Assembly (NCBI GenBank): GCA_050084515.1
Contig: CM114272.1
Location: 17,112,001 to 17,176,000 of the forward strand
Reading direction: 5' to 3'
DNA: 64,000 nucleotides
Source of the DNA: Blasia pusilla
Taxonomy: Eukaryota > Marchantiophyta > Marchantiopsida > Blasiales
Shown here: one piece after another, positions 58,777 to 64,000 of the stretch
How the letters are laid out: every line of letters begins with the position of its first letter
How positions within the stretch are numbered: the stretch's first letter is position 1
Program-made: the position numbers and the translations under genes
The notes under the pieces: generated by a model
The model's input: only the letters and a program-made list of their open reading frames with translations
Databases searched by the model: none
What the model was told of the DNA's origin: nothing

Positions 58777-59243
58777 TACTCCTCAAGCTCATATCGATAT
58801 CTCTAACGCCTAAATCGTTTCTAAACATCTCAAACTTATCTCTAGAGAATGCCTTTGTAAAGATGTCAAGCAATTTGTTGATCTGCACTACATACACAAG
58901 ATCAATTTCTCCCGAAGCACTTTTCTTTGATAAAATGATAGTGCACCTCAACATGCTTTATACGAGCATGAAACACAAGGTTATTAGCAAGCTTGATGCT
59001 ACTAATATTGTCAGCATATATTACACTAGGTCCTAAGTTACTAACACCAATCTCAACAAGTAATCGATAAAGCCACACCACCTCATATGCTGCATTGGTT
59101 GCTCCTCTGTACTCATCTTCTGTTGAAGATAAAGCAACTGTAGGTTGCTTCTTTGAAGCCCAACTTATAACTGCGCTTCCCAAAGTAAATGAATAACAGA
59201 TATGGAGTGTCGATCGACACGCCCTTGCCCAATCAAAGATCAT
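58766..59243 (-). pseudogene. copia RNase H
   Basis: The - strand frame from 59243 holds SAVISWASKKQPTVALSS, STEDEYRGATNAAYEVVWL and VIYADNISSIKLANN, the hallmark copia RNase H region with its acidic residues (E in TEDEY, D in YADN). VEVHYHFIKEK follows, and the C-terminal INKLLDIFTKAFSRDKFEMF is read in a shifted frame. It is the best preserved domain of this element. RNase H degrades the RNA strand of the RNA-DNA hybrid. Confidence 0.92.
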
Positions 59244-60217
59244 CGTGAATCCCTATAATTGAAAACTCGAAGAAGGTTCAAATTGAAGCCCGAATTGAAT
59301 AGAGAATTTCACATACCGCATAATCCTCCTCACAGCATCAAGGTGAGGTTTTCGAGGTGCTTGCATAAACAGGCTCACTAGGCCAACAACATATCTCAAA
59401 TCTGGTCTCAAGTTATAGTTAGATAGATCAAACTTCCAACCATGCGCCCAGACATATTAGAATCTGCAAGCAACTCTCCTTCATCCACTCTTAGCTTCAC
59501 TGGCCTGGTCCAACGATGTAGAGATTGGCTTACAAGCCGTCATACCATATTTTGAAAGCATATGAAGAGCATATTGTCCTTGTAGTAACACATGCTCTCT
59601 CCAACCTTGATAAACTCAATACCAAGGAAGTACTTGAGTTCTCCCAAGTCCTTTATATCAAATCTCGCTTGTAACTTAAGCTTGACTTGTTGTACCATTT
59701 CTTTAGTACTCCCAAGAATCAAGAGATCGCCAACATACAACACAATGAGAAGTGTATGATCTTGTCCTCTCAAGACATATAACTAAGAGTCGTAATCACA
59801 TACCCTAAAACCCAACTCTTGTAGGACATATATAATCTTGCCATACCAAGCTCTTGAGCTTGTTTGAGCATGATAGAGCTTTCTAACCTCCTGCATATGC
59901 TTAAATGGAAACTAAGGATGCTCATATCCAGATGGTTGAGTCATATAAACCTCCTCAGATAGATCTCCATTCAAGAAGGCATTCTTGACTTCCATGTGAT
60001 GTAATCTCCACTTTACTTCATCAAGCGGCAACCATCAAGCTCGTAGTCGCCATCTTTGCAACATGGCTAAATGTTTCCTCATAATCGATACCATATTATG
60101 TGCATAGCCCTTAGTCACCAATCTTGCTTTGTATCTGTTAATTGTACCATCTTGATTGCGCTTTGATTTTGTAAACCCATTTGCAACCAATAGCTTCCTT
60201 ACCGGAAGGTATATCAA
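59244..60217 (-). pseudogene. copia reverse transcriptase, fragmented
   Basis: From 60217 the - strand reads VRKLLVANGFTKSKRNQDGT and NRYKARLVTKGYA. Then, with frame changes, it reaches FLNGDL-like and PSGYEHP-like segments near 59.95 kb, and at 59773-59540 LLIVLYVGDLLILGSTKEMV. This last is the YVDD motif region, with YVGD in place of YVDD, so one catalytic aspartate is lost. LKYFLGIEF follows. Multiple stops make it inactive. Confidence 0.88.
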
Positions 60218-61579
60218 CCACTCCCATGTTTGTTGATGTCTTAATGCAAAGCAAGCTCTTCCTCCATAGCTTCAATCCATTCGGCTTTACTTGCAGCCTT
60301 CTAAAAATAACTCGGCCTCGCTCTTTAGGGTAGTCATCATATATGCATGATGTGTCACAAGGAAACCTTCATTTATGAATCTATGAATTGTATGTGTAAC
60401 TCTACTTGATCTATGAAGTTGTTGTTCAAAGGTAGATGCCTCACACGATTTCGAGCTCCGACTAGTGTTAACAGATTGAATATGTACTTTCCCGCCCATG
60501 GACTCATAGATTTAACGGATGAATCAAGGACCTCTCCTAATCTTGCACTAGTACTTGGGGAAGTTGAAGACACTATTTGTTGGTTTATAGTCATATTCTC
60601 CCCTCAATGCACAAGTTTAGAGGTGGAATAGGGCTCGATGGAGCATACCATGACTTTAGCTCATCAAAGACATCATCTCGACTAATAATAAGCCAAGATA
60701 GAGAATGGAATGTAGCACTTATATCCCTTAGTTCCATTAGCATAGCCAATGAAGATACATCTTTCAAACTTGGGGTCCGACGCCTCTCGTATGAACATGA
60801 GCATAAGAGATACACCCAAATACTTTCAAGAAGGAAAATCAGGTTTACTTCAATAGAGTTTTATTATGAACTCTTGCGATGGAATTCGGTTGATTAAGAA
60901 GAGTGCACATGCTACAGCCTCTCGCCTTCAATACACCTTAGGCATGTTCTTCTCATTCAAAGATAGCTCGTGCCGCTTCAAGAATATGTCGATTTTTCCT
61001 CTCACCACTCCATTTTTTTTTGTGGAATGTAACGGCAAGTCACTTGACATTGATGCCATTTCGACGTAAATAGTTATCAAACTTTGTTGAAAGATACCGC
61101 CCTCCTCCATCACAAGGCAATTTCAGAATGTGTTGTCTAGTCTTCTTCTCTACTATAACTCTGAATGTTTGGAACATTGAGAATACCTCTGACTTGGCTT
61201 TCAAAAAGTATACCCATATATACCTAAAGAAGTCATCAATAAATGAAATAAAGTAGTGGCAACCACTAAGGCTATGTTGTGATGCTCTCCACACATCACT
61301 GTGGATCAACTCCAATATCTTAGATGCTCTTCTACCTTGCTTTGGAAAAAAAAATCTAGCTTGTTTTCCAAAATGGCAAGCAGTACATACCTCTAACGTA
61401 GTAGGATTCGCTAATTTAGGGAGTCCTATTACTATATTAGATGATAAAAGACTCTGTAATCTTTGAAGATTCATATTTCCAATTCTTTTATGCCACACAT
61501 TTAGATCTGTGACTTGTTGGCCGGTTTGACCATACATTGGTGTTTGAATCTCTGGCATAGAAATATCTAATTTGAACAT
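60218..61579 (-). pseudogene. copia integrase with pre-integrase domain
   Basis: The - strand frame 61579-61040 is open for 179 codons. The zinc-binding part is WHKRIGNMN...CTACHFGK; the core has LIHSDVWRASQHSL, FIDDFFRYIWVYF and CDGGGRYLS. The catalytic-glutamate segment near 61.05 kb is frame-shifted (KKNGVVRGK). The C-terminal region and Ser-rich linker continue at 60815-60287 with further frame changes. Compared with the copy at 496-1919 the core is more open, but neither is intact. Confidence 0.9.
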
Positions 61580-62790
61580 TTTACCGTATCTAGTTCATTT
61601 GGCTATCGTAATCTGATCATCCATTCTTTCAATGAAATAACCATCTCAGATTAAACTTCACTTGATAACCCTGTTTCTACTATCCGCCTACAGAGATCAG
61701 ATTTCTTGCAATGATAGAACATAGAGAACATTTCCAAGAGCACAAAGACCATCCGATGCTATTGAACTTTACCATATGCGTGATATGATATTGAGTGTCA
61801 TCTCAGAGCAAAATTGCAAGATCTTTCATCGGCTCCAAACTACCAAACCATTTTTCTTGTGAGGTCATATGATTTGATGCACCGAGTCAATGTACCAAAT
61901 TGCCGAGTCTTTCTTGACCATTGCTCCCATATGATGAGTCATGACCAAGAGATGCTCCGCTTGTGAATGTTGATGTTCTTGGTAACGCTTTTGGTGTTGT
62001 TGCTCCACATAGTTTTGTTGTTGTAAGGCTCTTATTCTCATATCCGCTTCTTATTGAAGCAAAACTTTGCATAGTGGCCTTTATCCCATGGTAATTGCAA
62101 GATCCATGGACCCTATGTCGTTGACCTTGATCCCAACGGTTTCCACCATCACCACCATGTGATTGTGTTTGATATGGGTTCAGTAGTTGATTGCGTGACA
62201 CTATATTGAGTATCTCTTCCTCCATATGCTTGATATCCACCACGATCATATAAGTTTCTCGCCATAATCCTTGCCTCTGCTTGATCCATAACCTGCAAAT
62301 AGCGCACTCTCTTGCATACTAGACGAGCTACCGCTACCTACTAGGCGATCTCTTCATTGATCAACAGAGGAACTAACTCTTGAAAGGTTGGATACTTTCT
62401 CCCACAGAGATAGAGGTCTCAAAGGACTTGTAATCCTTTGAAGGCCTTGAAGAATGAATAAGATCAGATCATCATCTTCTTTCGTGACTCCAATGCTATT
62501 CAACTCATCAACAATATGTCCGATACTCAAAATATAATCATTGATGCTCTACGATCCTTTTCTCACTTTGCTCAATTGTCGCTTTCAATTGAAGCTTTCT
62601 GGCCTTTGTAGATGTCTAGAACAGCTTTTCCAATGCATCCTAGGTCTCCTTCGAATATCAACATCTTGATGTGACCTATTATTGGCGAATCGATCGTTAT
62701 TAAAATGTAGTGGATTACTTGCCAAGCGCGTTTGTTCCAAGCACAAACATTCAAGTCTGTTGAGTCACCTTTCGCTGTTGGCCTCATCAC
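61580..62790 (-). pseudogene. copia gag and protease remnant
   Basis: Gag fragments at 62790-62249 include KGDSTDLNVCAWNKRAWQVI. The knuckle region at 62249-61887 is damaged: CNYHGIK replaces CNYCGIK and the frame shifts through the rest of the motif. The protease region near 61.85 kb retains a TDSAIWYIDSVH-like stretch, but with frame changes. Its start lines up with position 1 of the window, where the other copy begins. Confidence 0.75.
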
Positions 62791-63390
62791 TCATGACAAG
62801 CTCCCATGGATCTTGACCCATGAGAAATTTTTTCATGCAAAACTTCCAGAGATTGTAATTCGCTTGTCTAGCTTCTCGCCTATGATTGTCGCCGAGGAAT
62901 ACTCCATGATAAACAATTTCACTTACAAAAATATAATTTTACGCTTTTACTATTCCAATTGAAGCATAGACCACTCCTACACAGAAATCAACGTGAAATT
63001 TTCCAAAATTGATCAATCAGATGAAAGAACTAGTCGAAATTGGCTTGTAGAGAACAAACTCACAACGCTTCTTCACTAATTGCACTTTCCTACATTGAAA
63101 TTGTCACGCAGAGCTCAGAGTGTTAGAATCAAGCAATTTTTTGGGTGTTGGAAAGCTCTCAACAAGCTCTACATGATATTTAAAACCAACCTTAGGCATT
63201 GATCTAGCCTAAGCGACTTTGACCGCTGAATCGACCGAAAGCCCTAAAAATGCCTCCAAAGTTTTATCACCCTCAAGCTCCACCTGAAATCTGACCGAGC
63301 TCGAATAAAATTTCCTTCTTCCAAAATAAAATTGTGCCTTCTCTTGCCTCTCTTCTCTCTTCAAACACCAAGAATTTCAAGTGATGTTCT

Positions 63391-63408
63391 CCTCCCGCCT
63401 CGATACCA
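63391..63408 (-). other. primer-binding site, diverged
   Basis: The - strand reads TGGTATCGAGGCGGGAGG two bases inside the 5' LTR. The first seven bases match the initiator tRNA-Met primer site TGGTATC found in the chromovirus; the rest differs. Confidence 0.75.
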
Positions 63409-63410
63409 TG

Positions 63411-63713
63411 TGGAAAATTGCCAAACAAGCATAATTGGTGGAAAACGGCACACACACACACCATATCATGGAGAACAAAATTTGCAATGAGAGAATGAGT
63501 GGAGGCTGGTCCTCGACTCAATTATATAGGTATGTACAAGCAATCCTAACCCTACCCTTAACCATAGTCTCGAGTTAGCCTAACTATGATTAACTAACCC
63601 TACTTAAGATAATCGTGCTTAACTAACTAACCAAGATTAAACTTCCCTACTGTATGAGAGCCAAATGTAGCGCTTTGGGTATCTCATGAGTTTGATCAGA
63701 ACTCAATCTTCCA
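63411..63713 (-). repeat. copia 5' LTR
   Basis: 303 bp, TGGAAAATTGCCAAACAAGC...AACTCAATCTTCCA on the + strand. It is the partner of 58453-58776; both contain AATTATATAGG, the likely promoter (TATA) region. Confidence 0.9.
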
Positions 63714-64000
63714 ATAGCGTTTAGGTCCCTCTAACTCCCAAATAGCCCTATACATCTACTACATGCTATACACCTTCGTGGGTGCACGAATCGAAGGCCG
63801 GGTGCTAGGTTGCCCCATCGTTAGTCGCACATCCGTAATCCATATCATGCAAAGATCAAGTCATCTACCCTCCTAAGTACATCGGGAACAAACCCACCTT
63901 CCAAAAGAGGGAACAACATCCATACGTGGAGTCAAACACATAATGTGCCAACCCCTAGAACACCAATCACACACCAACATACGGGTTGCATTACTAGCGC
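63714..64000. other. flank, nothing recognised
   Basis: 287 bp of unassigned sequence at the window edge. Confidence 0.5.

Larger units (their letters stand above)
58453..63713 (-). mobile_element. Ty1/copia element with both LTRs, decayed
   Basis: LTRs at 58453-58776 (3') and 63411-63713 (5') flank 4.6 kb of interior on the - strand. The ends read TGGAA...CTTCCA. The primer-binding site lies next to the 5' LTR. Order is gag, knuckle, protease, integrase, RT, RNase H, as in Ty1/copia. It is the same family as the fragment at 1-2306. No matching target duplication is visible (GGGTG against ATAGC). The LTRs differ at many sites and by indels, so the insertion is old. Confidence 0.92.

Overview
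The window reads as nuclear DNA of a land plant, probably a seed-free lineage (moss, liverwort, hornwort, lycophyte or fern), although the sequence does not fix the species. The reasons are: almost all recognisable coding sequence belongs to plant-type LTR retrotransposons (Ty1/copia and chromodomain Ty3/gypsy) and to Helitrons; the one host-like gene is a six-exon cytochrome P450 of the CYP86 clan that most resembles CYP704; and one retroelement carries a cytosine-5 DNA methyltransferase domain, a combination reported in charophyte algae and dinoflagellates. No bacterial-type operons, CRISPR arrays or rRNA genes are visible.

Layout. 1-2306: decayed copia gag-pol fragment (+). 2301-4053: 3' part of a second LTR element (-), with LTR, polypurine tract and a coiled-coil gag-like pseudogene. 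4054-10.6 kb: a gag-protease-DNA methyltransferase retroelement on the - strand ('copy A'), with a 1.27-kb solo LTR inserted in its protease. 10.6-15.9 kb: no recognisable genes. 15.9-21.87 kb: a decayed Helitron (+). Its Rep-helicase gene is interrupted by two head-to-tail short Helitrons, and half of its helicase lies inverted beyond a 70-bp perfect hairpin. 22.66-25.82 kb: the P450 gene (-), open across six exons but without an in-frame heme-binding cysteine. 28.5-38.13 kb: a second member ('copy B', +) of the methyltransferase-element family, 3'-truncated after gag and split by two insertions of one chromovirus family. One insertion is a 6.05-kb element with 5-bp target duplications and the other a solo LTR with its own. 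38.2-40.95 kb: simple repeats, a hairpin and a tRNA-like SINE candidate. 41.2-49.6 kb: a second Helitron (+), with an intron-containing Rep-helicase gene and an upstream array of repeated exons. 49.6-56.07 kb: unassigned. 56.07-57.26 kb: an internally deleted chromovirus relative. 58.45-63.71 kb: a copia element (-) with both LTRs, of the same family as the fragment at 1-2306.

The genes do not form a pathway. The window is a layered record of insertions: LTR elements inside LTR elements and Helitrons inside a Helitron. The two most notable signals are the methyltransferase carried by a retroelement, whose in-frame stops are all TGA or TAG, and the frame-preserving loss of the heme loop in the P450. 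Nearly every mobile-element gene is broken by stops, frameshifts or deletions, so functional statements below describe ancestral roles unless stated otherwise.
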